This document shows positions 53,390 through 64,000 of a stretch of DNA of 64,000 nt, piece by piece. The position numbers and the translations under genes were made by a program. Where the stretch lies: contig JBBMNZ010000035.1 in the NCBI GenBank assembly GCA_037954325.1, forward strand, positions 11,043,501 through 11,107,500, written 5' to 3'. This DNA comes from Fistularia commersonii. Its lineage: Eukaryota > Chordata > Actinopteri > Syngnathiformes > Fistulariidae. The notes under the pieces are model-generated. The model was given only the letters and a program-made list of their open reading frames with translations. It did not search any database and had not been told where the DNA came from. The first letter of the stretch is position 1; the number at the start of each line of letters is the position of its first letter.

Positions 53390-56300
53390 ACATGATTCTG
53401 CACAATATATGTCAAATTTAGTGTAATCCCTTCACATGTTCACAAGATATAGCCATTCGTTCAAAAAGTGCTTATCTCACTGAGTTGAAGCGTTTTTGAT
53501 TATGAGTGGCAATAACTTTTGAATTTCATCAAGCTGGTTTCTGCTGTTGAAATATGTTGTTTAGGACATGATTCTGCACAATATATGTCAAATTTAGTGT
53601 AATCCCTTCACAGGTTCACAAGATATAGCCATTCGTTCAAAAAGTGCTTATCTCACCGAGTTGAAGCGTTTTTGATTAGGAGTGGAAATAACTTTAGAAT
53701 TTCATCAAGCTGGTGTCTGCTGTTGAAATATGTTGTTTAGGACATGATTCAGCAAAAACAAGTTAAATTCAGTGTAATCCAGCAACAAGTTTGAAAGATA
53801 TAGCCCTAGGGTCAAAAAGCGCTTATCTCATCGAGTTGGAGCGTTTTTGATTAGGAGTGGATATAACTTTTGAATTTCATCAAGCTGGTTTCTGCTGTTT
53901 AAATATGTTGTTTCGGACATGATTCTGCACAATATATATCAAATTTAGTGTAATCCTTTCACAGGTTCACAAGATATAGACATTTGTTCAAAATGTGCTT
54001 ATCTCACCGAGTTGAAGCGTTTTTGATAAGGAGTGAAAATAAATTTTGAATTTCATCAAGCTGGTTTCTGCTGTTGAAATATGTTGTTAAGGACATGATT
54101 CTGCACAATATAAGTAAAATTCATTGTAATCCAGCTACATTTTTGAAAGATATAGCCATAGGGTCAAAATGTGCTTATCTCATCGAGTTGGAGCGTTTTT
54201 GATTAGGAGTGGCAATAACTTTTGAATTTCATCAAGCTGGTTTCTGCTGTTGAAATATTTTGTTTAGGACATGATTCTGCACAATATAAGTCAAATTTAG
54301 TGTAATCCAGAAACAAGTTTGAAAGATATAGCCATAGGGTCAAAAGCGCTTATCTCATCGAGTTGGAGCGTTTTTGATGAGTAGTGGCAATAATTTTTAA
54401 TTTTATCAAGCTGTTTTTTTCTGTTGAAATATGTTGTTTAGGACATGATTCTGCACAATATATGTCAAATTTACTGTAATCCCTTCACAGGTTCACAAGA
54501 TATAGCCATAGGGTCAAAAAGTGCTTATCTCACCGAGTCAAAGCGTTTTTGATAAGGAGTGGCAATACCTTTTGAATTTCATCAAGCTGGTTTCTGCTGT
54601 TGAAATATGTTGTTTAGGACATGATTCTGCACAATGTAAGTCAAATTCAGTGTAATCCAGCTACATTTTTGAAAGATATAGCCATAGGGTCAAAAAGTGC
54701 TTATCTCATGGAGTTGGAGCGTTTTTGATTAGGAGTGGCAATAACTTTTGAATTTCATCAAGCTGGTGTCTGCCTTGAAATATGTTGTTTAGGTCATGAT
54801 TTTGCACAATAATTTCAAATGTTGTGTAATCCCTTCACAGGTTCACAAGATATAGCATTTCGTTCAAAAAGTGCTTATCTCACCGAGTTGAAGCGTTTTG
54901 GATTAGGAGTGGCAATAACTTTTGAATTTCATCAAGCTGGTGTCTGCCGTTGAAATATGTTGTTTAGGACATGATTCTGCACAATATATGTCAAATTTAG
55001 TGTAATCCCTTAACAGGATCACAAGATACCATTCGTTCAAAAAGTGCTTATCTCACGGAGTTGAAGCGTTTTTTATTAGGAGTGGCAATACCTTTTGAAT
55101 TTCATCAAGCTGGTTTCTGCTATTGAAATATGTTGTTTAGGACATGATTCTGCACAATATATGTCAAATTTAGTGTAATCCCTTCACAGGTTCACAAGAT
55201 ATTGCCATTCGTTCAATAAGTGCTTATCTCACCGAGTTGAAGCGTTTTTGATTAGGAGTGATAATAACTTTTGAATTTCATCAAGCTGGTGTCTGCCGTT
55301 GAAATATGTTGTTTAGGACATGATTCTGCACAATATATGTCAAATTTACTGTAATCCCTTCACAGGTTCACAAGATATAGCCATAGAGTCAAAAAGTGCT
55401 TATCTTACTGAGTTGAAGCGTTTTTGATAATGAGTGGCAATAACTTTTGAATTTCATCAAGCTGGTTTCTGCTGTTGAAATATGTTGTTTAGGACATGAT
55501 TCTGCACAATATATGTCAAATTTAGTGTAATCCCTTCATAGGTTCACAAGATATAGCCATTCGTTCAAAAAGTGCTTATCTCACCGAGTTGAAGCGTTTT
55601 TGATTAGGAGTGGAAATAACTTTTGAATTTCATCAAGCTGGTTTCTGCTGTTGAAATATGTTGTTTAGGACATCATTCTGCAAAATATAAGTTAAATTCA
55701 GTGTAATCCAGCAACAAGTTTGAAAGATATAGCCCTAGGGTCAAAAAGCGCTTATCTCATCGAGTTGGAGCGTTTTTGATTAGGAGTGGAAATACCTTTT
55801 GAATTTCATCAAGCTGGTTTCTGCTGTTTAAATATGTTGTTTAAGACATGATTCTGCACAATACATGTCAAATTTAGTGTAATCCCTTCACAGGTTCACA
55901 AGATATAGCCATTCGTTCAAAAAGTGCTTATCTCAACGAGTTGAAGCGTTTTTGATTAGGAGTGGCAATAACTTTTGAATTTCATCAAGCTGGTTTCTGC
56001 TGTTGAAATATGTTGTTTAGGACATGATTCTGCACAATATAAGTCAAATTCAGAGTAATCCAGCAACAAGTTTGAAAGATATAGCCATAGGGTCAAAAAG
56101 GGCTTATCTCACCGAGTTGAAGCGTTTTGGATTAGGAGTGGCAATAACTTTTGAATTTCATCAAGCTGGTTTCTGCTGTTGAAATATGTTGTTTAGGACG
56201 TGATTCTGCACAATATATGTCAAATTTAGTGTAATCCCTTCACAGGTTCACAAGATATAGCCATTCGTTCAAAAAGTACTTATCTAACCGAGTTGAAGCG

Positions 56301-58640
56301 TTTTTGATTAGGAGTGGAAATAACTTTTGAATTTCATCAAGCTGGTTTCTGCTGTTGAAATATGTTGTTAAGACATGATTCTGCACAATATAAGTCAAAT
56401 TCATTGTAATCCAGCTACATTTTTGAAAGATTTAGCCATAGGGTCAAAATGTGCTTATCACATCGAGTTGGAGCGTTTTTGATTAGGAGTGGCAATAACT
56501 TTTGAATTTCATCAAGCTGGTTTCTGCTGTTGAAATATGTTGTTTAGGACATGATTCTGCACAATATATGTCAAATTTAGCGTAATCCCTTCACAGGTTC
56601 ACAAGATATAGCCATTCGTTCAAAAAGTGCTTATCTCACTGAGTTGAAGCGTTTTTGATTAGGAGTGGCAATAACTTTTGAATTTCATCAAGCTGGTTTC
56701 TGCTGTTGAAATATGTTGTTTAGGACATGATTCTGCACAATATAAGTCAAATTCAGTGTAATCCAGCAACAAGTTTGAAAGATATAGCCATAGGGTCAAA
56801 AAGCGCTTATCTCACCGAGTTGAAGCGTTTTTGATTAGGAGTGGCAATAACTTTTGAATTATATCAAGCTGGTTTCTGCTGTTGAAATATGTTGTTTAGG
56901 ACGGGATTCTGCACAATATATGTCAAATTTAGTGTAATCCCTTCACAGGTTCACAAGATATAGCCATTCGTTCAAAAAGTTCTTATCTCACCGAGTTGAA
57001 GCGTTTTTGATTAGGAGTGGCAATAACTTTTGAATTTCATCAAGCTGGTTTCTGCTGTTGAAATATGTTGTTTAGGACATGATTCTGCACAATATAAGTC
57101 AAATTCAGTGTAATCCAGCAACAAGTTTGAAAGATATAGCCATAGGGTCAAAAAGCGCTTATCTCACCGAATTGAAGCGTTTTTGATTAGGAGTGGCAAT
57201 AACTTTTGAATTATATCAAGCTGGTTTCTGCTGTTGAAATATGTTGTTTAGGACGTGATTCTGCACAATATATGTCAAATTTAGTATAATCCCTTCACAG
57301 GTTCACAAGATATAGCCATTCGTTCAAAAAGTGCTTATATCACCGAGTTGAAGCGTTTTTGATTAGGAGTGGCAATAACTTTTGAATTTCATCAAGCTGG
57401 TGTCTGCCGTTGAAATATGTTGTTTAGGACATGATTTTGCACAATATATGTCAAATTTAGTGTAATCCCTTCACAGGTTCACAAGATATAGCCATTCGTT
57501 CAAAAAGTGCTTATCTCACCGAGTTGAAGCGTTTTTGATTAGGAGTGATAATAACTTTTGAATTTCATCAAGCTGGTTTCTGCTGTTGAAATATTTTGTT
57601 TAGGACATGATTCTGCACAATATAAGTCAAATTTAGTGTAATCCAGCGACAAGTTTGAAAGATATAGCCATAGGGTCAAAAAGCGCTTATCTCATCGAGT
57701 TGGAGCGTTTTTGATTAGGAGTGGCAATAACTTTTTAATTTTATCAAGCTGTTTTTTTCTGTTGAAATATGTTGTTTAGGACATGATTCTGCACAATATA
57801 TGTCAAATTTACTGTAATCCCTTCACAGGTTCACAAGATATAGCCATAGGGTCAAAAAGTGCTTATCTCACCGAGTCGAAGCGTTTTTGATAAGGAGTGG
57901 CAATACCTTTTGAATTTCATCAAGCTGGTTTCTGCTGTTCAAATATGTTGTTTAGGACATGATTCTGCACAATGTAAGTCAAATTCAGTGTAATCCAGCT
58001 ACATTTTTGAAAGATATAGCCATAGGGTCAAAAAGCGCTTATCTCATAGAGTTGGAGCGTTTTTGATTAGGAGTGGCAATAACTTTGGAATTTCATCAAG
58101 CTGGTGTCTGCCGTTGAAATAGTTGTTTAGGTCATGATTTTGCACAATAATTTCAAATGTTGTGTAATCCCTTCACAGGTTCACAAGATATAGCCATTTG
58201 TTCAAAAAGTGCTTATCTCACCGAGTTGAAGCGTCTTTGATTAGGAGTGGCAATAACTTTTGAATTTCATCAAGCTGGTTTCTGCTGTTGAAATATGTTG
58301 TTTAGGACATGATTCTGCACAATATAAGTCAAATTCATTGTAATCCAGCAACATTTTTGAAAGATATAGCCATAGGGTCAAAATGTGCTTATCTCATCGA
58401 GTTGGAGCGTTTTTGATTAGGAGTGGCAATAACTTTTGAATTTCATCAAGCTGGTTTCTGCTGTTGAAATATGTTGTTTAGGACATGATTCTGCACAATA
58501 TATGTCAAATTTAGTGTAATCCCTTCACAGGTTCACAAGATATAGCCATTCGTTCAAAAAGTGCTTATCTCAACGAGTTGAAGCGTTTTTGATGAGGAGT
58601 GCACTAACTTTTGAATTTCATCAAGCTGGTTTCTGCTGTT
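53390..58640. repeat. 5.25-kb block duplicated from about 34577-39830 (offset 18813)
   Basis: The T-rich unit at 54406 matches 35593, 'attgccatt' 55201 matches 36388, and the T-rich unit at 57744 matches 38932 (offset 18812 after the extra C of 'ctgcctgttg' near 37715). The block spans the junction at 37150-37339 that lies between the 2632- and 5101-bp duplications, so that junction existed before the copy was made. Differences include 'cagagtaatcc' near 56053, 'gacgggattc' near 56900 and 'gtgcactaac' near 58600 (one base shorter than 'gtggcactaac'). Confidence 0.85.
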
Positions 58641-59640
58641 GAAATATGTTGTTTAGGACATGATTCTGCACATATAAGTCAAATTCATTGTAATCCAGCT
58701 ACATTTTTGAAAGATTTAGCCATAGGGTCAAAATGTGCTTATCTCATCGAGTTGGAGCGTTTTTGATTAGGAGTGGCAATAACTTTTGAATTTCATCAAG
58801 CTGGTTTCTGCTGTTGAAATATGTTGTTTAGGACATGATTCTGCACAATATATGTCAAATTTAGTGTAATCCCTTCACAGGTTCACAAGATATAGCCATT
58901 CGTTCAAAAAAGTGCTTATCTCACCGAGTTGAAGCGTTTTTGATTAGGAGAGGCAATAACTTTTGAATTTCATCAAGCTGGTTTCTGCTGTTGAAATATG
59001 TTGTTTAGGACATGATTCAGCACAATATAAGTCAAATTCAGTGTAATCCAGCAACAAGTTTGAAAGATATAGCCATAGGGTCAAAAAGTGCTTATCTCAC
59101 CGAGTTGAAGCGTTTTTGATTAGGAGTGGCAATAACTTTTGAATTATATCAAGCTGGTTTCTGCTGTTGAAATATGTTGTTTTAGGACGTGATTCTGCAC
59201 AATATATGTCAAATTTAGTGTAATCCCTTCACAGGTTCACAAGATATAGTCATTCGTTCAAAAAGTGCTTATCTCACCGAGTTGAAGCGTTTTTGATTAG
59301 GAGTGGCAATAACTTTTGAATTTCATCAAGCTGGTTTCTGCTGTTGAAATATGTTGTTTAGGACATGATTCTGCACAATATAAGTCAAATTCAGTGTAAT
59401 CCAGCAACAAGTTTGAAAGATATAGCCATAGGGTCAAAAAGCGCTTATCTCACCGAGTTGAAGCGTTTTTGATTAGGAGTGGCAATAACTTTTGAATTAT
59501 ATCAAGCTGGTTTCTGCTGTTGAAATATGTTGTTTAGGGACGTGATTCTGCACAATATATGTCAAATTTAGTGTAATCCCTTCACAGGTTCACAAGATAT
59601 AGCCATTCGTTCAAAAAGTGCTTATATCACCGAGTTGAAG
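58640..59640. repeat. P/Q monomers resembling 40.2-41.1 kb
   Basis: This stretch links the 5.25-kb block to the diverged edge block. It contains 'agatttagccat', then P and Q units with 'gaattatatcaag', 'gacgtgattc' and 'gatatagtcattcg' (about 59248, matching 40611 at an offset of 18637). At the 'gatttagc' marker the offset is 18459, so the spacing differs by about one monomer. Small homopolymer indels occur: 'gcacatataag', 'tttttaggacgtg', 'tttagggacgtg' and 'caaaaaagtgc'. Confidence 0.7.
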
Positions 59641-61230
59641 CGTTTTTGATTAGGAGTGGCAATAACTTTTGAATTTCATCAAGCTGGTTTCTGCTGTTGA
59701 AATATGTTGTTTAGGACATGATTCTGCACAATATAAGTCAAATTCAGTGTAATCGAGCAACAAGTTTGAAAGATATAGCCATAGGGTCAAAAAGCGCTTA
59801 TCTCACCGAGTTGAAGCGTTTTTGATTAGGAGTGGCAATAACTTTTGAATTTCATCAAGCTGGTTTCTGCTGTTGAAATATGTTGTTTAGGACGTGATTC
59901 TGCACAATATATGTCAAATTTAGTGTAATCCCTTCACAGGTTCACAAGATATAGCCATTCGTTCAAATAGTACTTATCTAACCGAGTTGAAGCGTTTTTG
60001 ATTAGGAGTGGAAATAACTTTTGAACTTCATCAAGCTGGTTTCTGCTGTTAAAATATGTTGTTTAGGACATGATTCTGAACAATATATGTCAAATTTAGT
60101 GTAATCCCTTCACAGGTTCACAAGATATAGCCATTCGTTCAATAAGTGCTTATCTCATCGAGTTGAAGCATTTTTGATTAGGAGTGATAATAACTTTTGA
60201 ATATCATTCAGCTGGTTTCTGCTGTTTAAATATGTTGTTTAGGACATGATTTTGCACAATATATGTCAAATTTAGTGTAAACCAGCAACAATTTTGAAAG
60301 ATATAGCCATAGGGTCAAAAAGTGCTTATCTCATCGAAGTGGAGCGTCTTCGAGTAGGAGTGGCAATAACTTTTGAATTTCATCAAGCTGGTGTCTGCTG
60401 TTGAAATATGTTGTTTAGGACATGATTCTGCACAATATATCAAATTTAGTGTAATCCCTTCACAGGTTCACAAGATATAGCCTTTTGTTCAAAAAGTGCT
60501 TATCTCACCGAGGTGAAGCGTTTTTGATTAGGAGTGATAATAACTTTTGAATTTCATTCAGCTGGTTTCTGCTGTTGAAATATGTTGTTAAGGACATGAT
60601 TCTGCACAATATATGTCAAATTCAGTGTAATCCAGCTACAAGTTTGAAAGATGTAGCCATAGGGTCAAAAAGTGCTTATCTCACCGAGTTGAAGCGTTTT
60701 TGATTAGGAGTGGCAATAACTTTTGAATTTCATCAAGCTTGTTTCTGCTGTTGAAATATGTTGTTTAGGACATGATTTTGTACAATATATGTCATATTTA
60801 GTGTAATCCCTTCACAGGGTCACAAGATATAGCCATTCGTTCAAAAAGTGCTTATCTCACCGAGTTTAAGCGTTTTTGATTAGGAGAGGCAATAACTTTT
60901 GAATTACATCAAGCTGGTTTCTGCTGTTGAAATATGTTGTTCAGGACATGATTCTGCACAATATATGTCATATTTAGTGTAATCCCTTCACAGGTTCACA
61001 AGATATAGCCATTCGTTCAAAAAGTGCTTATCTCACCGAGTTGAAGCGTTTTTTGATTAGGAGAGGCAATAACTTTTGAATTTCATCAAGCTGGTTCCTG
61101 CTGTTTAAATATGTTGTTTAGGACATGATTCTGCCACAATATATGTCAAATTTAGTGTAATCCAGCTAGAATTTTGAAAGATATAGCCATAGGGTCAAAA
61201 AGTGCTTATCTCATCGAGTTGGAGCGTTTT
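59640..61230. repeat. Diverged 1.6-kb block, edge copy
   Basis: This repeats the private markers of 47690-49275: 'gtaatcgagcaac' (aatcg at 59751), 'gtcttcgagtagg', 'ctgccacaat' (61131). It differs by small homopolymer changes, such as an extra T in 'gttttttgatt' near 61048 and 'gtttttttatt' near 61228. It ends within one monomer of the switch to family II, so it is probably the original edge sequence and the internal block its copy (inference). Confidence 0.86.
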
Positions 61231-61307
61231 TTTATTAGGAGTGGCAATAACTTTTGAATTTCATCAAGCTGGTTTCTGCTGTTGAAATATGTTGTTTAGG
61301 ACATGAT

Positions 61308-61440
61308 TCTGCACAATATTTGTCAAATTTAGTGTAATCCAGCTACAAGTTTAAAAGATATAACCATAGGGTCAAAAAGCGCTTATCAAGATTCCTTTCT
61401 AGCAGCTTGCTGGTGCTGAAATATGTTGAAAAGGCTTGAT
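61308..61440. repeat. Truncated junction monomer, family I to family II
   Basis: This 133-bp unit begins as family I ('tctgcacaatatttgtc', 'ccagctacaagtttaaaag', 'aagcgcttatc') and after 61387 jumps to 'aagattcctttctagcag', which in family II follows 'caataacta'. About 43 bp, from 'tcactgag' to 'ataacta', are missing. The next landmark, 'tctgcataat', starts at 61441. The change is abrupt, with no gradual intermediate monomers, so it is a recombination joint and not slow drift. Confidence 0.93.
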
Positions 61441-64000
61441 TCTGCATAATATAAGTCAAAATCATTGTGATCCTGCAACATTTTAAAAAGATATAGCCAT
61501 ATGGTCAAAAAGTGTTTATCTCACTGAGTTGAAGCTTTTTTGCAACAGAGTGTCAATAACTAAAGATTCCTTTCTAGCAGCCTGCTGGTGCTGAAATATG
61601 TTGAAAAGGGCTTGATTCTGCATAATATAGGTCAAAATCATTGTGATCCTGCAACATTTTAAAAAGATATAGCCATATGGTCAAAAAGTGTTTATCTCAC
61701 TGAGTTGAAGCTTTTTATCAACAGAGTGTCTATAACTAAAGATTCCTTTCTAGCAGCTTGCTGGTGCTGAAATATGTTGAAAAGGGCTTGATTCTGCATA
61801 ATATAAGTCAAAATCATTGAGATCCTGCAACATTTTGAAAAGATATAGCCATACGGTCAAAAAGTGTTTATCTCACTGAGTTGAAGCGTTTTTGATAAAG
61901 AGTGTCAATAACTAAAGATTTCTTTCTAGCAGCTTGCTGGTGCTGAAATATGTTGAAAAGGGCTTGATTCTACATAATATGAGTCAATATCATTGTGGTC
62001 CTGCAACATTTTGAAAAGATATAGCCATATGGTCAAAAAGTGTTTATCTCACTGAGTTGAAGCTTTTTTGCAACAGAGTATCAATAACTAAAGATTCCTT
62101 TCTAGCAGCTTGCTGGTGCTGAAATATGTTGAAAAGGGCTTGATTCTGCATAATATAAGTCAAAACCATTGTGATCCTACACCATTTTGAAAAGATATAG
62201 CCATACGGTCAAAAAGTGTTTATCTCACTGAGTTGAAGCTTTTTTGCAACAGAGTGTCAATAACTAAAGATTCCTTTCTAGCAGCTTGCTGGTGCTGAAA
62301 TATGTTGAAAAGGGCTTGATTCTGCATAATATAAGTCAAAATCATTGTGATCCTACACCATTTTGAAAAGATATAGCCATGTGGTCAAAAAGTGTTTATC
62401 TCACTGAGTTGAAGCGTTTTTGATAAAGAGTGTCAATAACTAAAGATTCCTTTCTAGCAGCTTGCTGGTGCTGAAATATGTTGAAAAGGGCTTGATTCTG
62501 CATATTATAAGTCAAAAACCATTGTGATCCTGCACCATTTTGAAAAGATATAGCCATACGGTCAAAAAGTGTTTATCTCACTGAGTTGAAGCTTTTTTGC
62601 AACAGAGTGTCAATAACTAAAGATTCCTTTCTAGCAGCTCTCTGGTGCTGAAATATGTTGAAAAGGGCTTGATTCTGCATAATATAAGTCAAATTCATTG
62701 TGATCCTGCAACATTTTGAAAAGATATAGCCATACGGTCAAAAAGTGTTTATCTCACTGAGTTGAAGCGTTTTTGATAAAGAGTGTCAATAACTAAAGAT
62801 TCCTTTCTAGCAGCTTGCTGGTGCTGAAATATGTTGAAAAAGGGCTTGATTCTGCATAATATAAGTCAAAACCATTGTGATCCTGCAACATTTTGAAAAG
62901 ATATAGCCATACGGTCAAAAAGTGTTTATCTCAATGAGTTGTGGCGTTTTTGATAAAGAGTGTCAATAACTAAAGATTCCTTTCTAGCAGCTTGCTGGTG
63001 CTGAAATATATTGAAAAGGGCTTGATTCTGCATAATATAAGTCAAAATCATTGTGATCTTGCAACATTTTGAAAAGATATAGCCATATGGTCAAAAAGTG
63101 TTTATCTCACTGAGTTGAACCTTTTCTGCAACAGAGGTTCAATAACTAAAGATTCCTTTCTAGCAGCTCCCTGGTGCTGAAATATTTTGAAAAGGGCTTG
63201 ATTCTGCATAATATAAGTCAAATTCATTGTGATCCTGCAACATTTTGAAAAGATATAGCCATACGGTCAAAAAGTGTTTTATCTCACTGATTTGAAGCGT
63301 TTTTGATAAAGAGTGTCAATAACTAAAGATTCCTTTCTAGCAGCTTGCTGGTGCTGAAATATGTTGAAAAGGGCTTGATTCTGCATAATATAAGTCAAAT
63401 TCATTGTGATCCTGCAACATTTTGAAAAGATATAGCCATACGGTCAAAAAATGTTTATCTCACTGAGTTGAAGCTTTTTTGCAACAGAGTGTCAATAACT
63501 AAAGATTCCTTTCTAGCAGCTTGCTGCTGCTGAAATATGTTGAAAAGGGCTTGATTCTGCATAATATAAGTCAAAATCATTGTGATCCTGCAACATTTTG
63601 AAAAGATATAGCCATACGGTCAAAAAGTGTTTATCTCACTGAGTTGAAGCGTTTTTGATAAAGAGTGTAAATAACTAAAGATTCCTTTCTAGCAGCTCTC
63701 TGGTGCTGAAATATGTTGAAAAGGGCTTGATTCTGCATAATATAAGTCAAATTCATTGTGATCCTGCAACATTTTGAAAAGATATAGCCATACGGTCAAA
63801 AAGTGTTTATCTCACTGAGTTGAAGCTTTTTTGCAACAGAGTTTCAATAACTAAAGATTCCTTTCTAGCAGCTCTCTGGTGCTGAAATATGTTGAAAAGG
63901 GCTTGATTCTGCATAATATAAGTCAAATTCATTGTGATCCTGCAACATTTTGAAAAGATATAGCCATACGGTCAAAAAGTGTTTATCTCACTGAGTTGAA
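61388..64000. repeat. Family II satellite array, 176-bp monomer
   Basis: About 15 monomers in the same orientation as family I run past the window end. 'aaagattcctttc' (one copy 'aaagatttctttc') starts at 61562, 61738, 61914, 62090 and 62266, exactly 176 apart. Diagnostic features are 'ttctagcagcttgctggtg', 'ttgaaaagggcttgattc', 'tctgcataat' and 'gtgatcctgcaacattttg'. Nearly every unit has a GATC site, which family I mostly lacks. Units differ from each other by scattered changes with no long identical blocks, so this part looks less recently homogenised. It shares about 75 bp of closely conserved sequence with family I. Confidence 0.96.
61532..63828. repeat. Family II A/B monomer subtypes with periodic HindIII sites
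   Basis: Subtype B has 'gaagcttttttgcaacagag', which creates AAGCTT at 61532, 61708, 62060, 62236, 62589, 63471 and 63823. Subtype A has 'gaagcgtttttgataaagag' and no site. Order along the array is B B A B B A B A A B A B A B, where the tenth unit is a B with the site lost ('gaaccttttctgc' near 63118). From about 63.1 kb onward A and B alternate strictly, giving a 352-bp dimer (63471 to 63823). Confidence 0.85.

Larger units (their letters stand above)
1..61387. repeat. Family I satellite array, 176-bp monomer
   Basis: This is an uninterrupted head-to-tail array. The landmark 'tctgcacaat' recurs at 1, 177, 353, 529 and 705, a spacing of exactly 176 bp, and the same landmark or a close variant continues to 61308. 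At that spacing there are about 348 monomers, all in one orientation. A typical unit (1-176 type) is about 36% G+C with three CpGs, in 'ttcgttc', 'accgag' and 'aagcgttt'. Private indels make some units 173-175 bp. Stop codons in all frames and no codon-like pattern argue against coding. Role is inferred only: structural heterochromatin, possibly centromeric. No unrelated sequence longer than a few bases interrupts it, so no stretch of this interval holds a hidden gene. Confidence 0.98.

Noticed and set aside
61388..61440. Transposon insertion at the family boundary
   Set aside because: No terminal inverted repeats, no target-site duplication and no transposase frame. The sequence after the joint is simply the next satellite family in phase with its own monomers.
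1..64000. CRISPR array
   Set aside because: The repeat is strictly periodic, but the whole 176 bp is repeated. There are no unique spacers between short direct repeats, and there are no cas genes.
1..64000. Assignment to a named satellite or species
   Set aside because: I do not recognise the 176-bp monomer. Period and base composition alone fit many animals and plants, so naming a host would be a guess.

Overview
The window is satellite DNA from end to end. I find no gene, tRNA, rRNA, transposon, CRISPR array, riboswitch or bacterial-type operon on either strand. A tandem array this long, with a 176-bp AT-rich monomer (one typical unit counts to about 36% G+C), multi-monomer higher-order repeats (HORs) and nested segmental duplications, is typical of eukaryotic pericentromeric, centromeric or subtelomeric heterochromatin. 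I do not recognise the monomer and will not name a species.

Two related satellite families are present, both with a 176-bp period. Family I fills 1-61387 (about 348 monomers). Family II fills 61388-64000 (about 15 monomers) and continues past the window end. They meet at one sharp junction inside a truncated 133-bp monomer (61308-61440). They share a conserved stretch from 'agatatagccat' to 'caataact' and differ most in the following ~25 bp.

Family I monomers come in two main forms that differ in about 70 bp after the 'tctgcacaat' start. Type P has 'cccttcacaggttcac' and 'cattcgttc'. Type Q has 'ccagcaacaagtttg' or 'ccagctacatttttg', then 'catagggtc'. Several monomers join a P front to a Q back, or the reverse, with the switch near the shared 'agatatagccat'.

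Three zones can be told apart by private marker variants. Zone 1 (1 to ~18 kb) is built on a ten-monomer HOR of 1759 bp, shuffled into 240-, 1759-, 2639- and 3407-bp duplications. Zone 2 (~18-37 kb) carries 2110-, 1406-, 5795- and 2632-bp duplications and is marked by a T-rich monomer. Zone 3 (~37-61 kb) is mostly P/Q alternation with a 5101-bp tandem duplication, a 1759-bp tandem duplication, a 5.25-kb block also found 18.8 kb upstream, and a 1.6-kb block also found 11.96 kb away. Nearly all periods are whole multiples of 176 minus a few private single-base deletions, as expected of in-register unequal exchange. The 240- and 3407-bp periods are exceptions and keep a 64-bp partial monomer.

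The only open frame of any length (8502-8690, minus strand) is a satellite shadow that exists because one base change removed a stop codon. Copy boundaries were read by eye from marker offsets and are good to roughly 10-50 bp unless stated. Percent identities were not computed.
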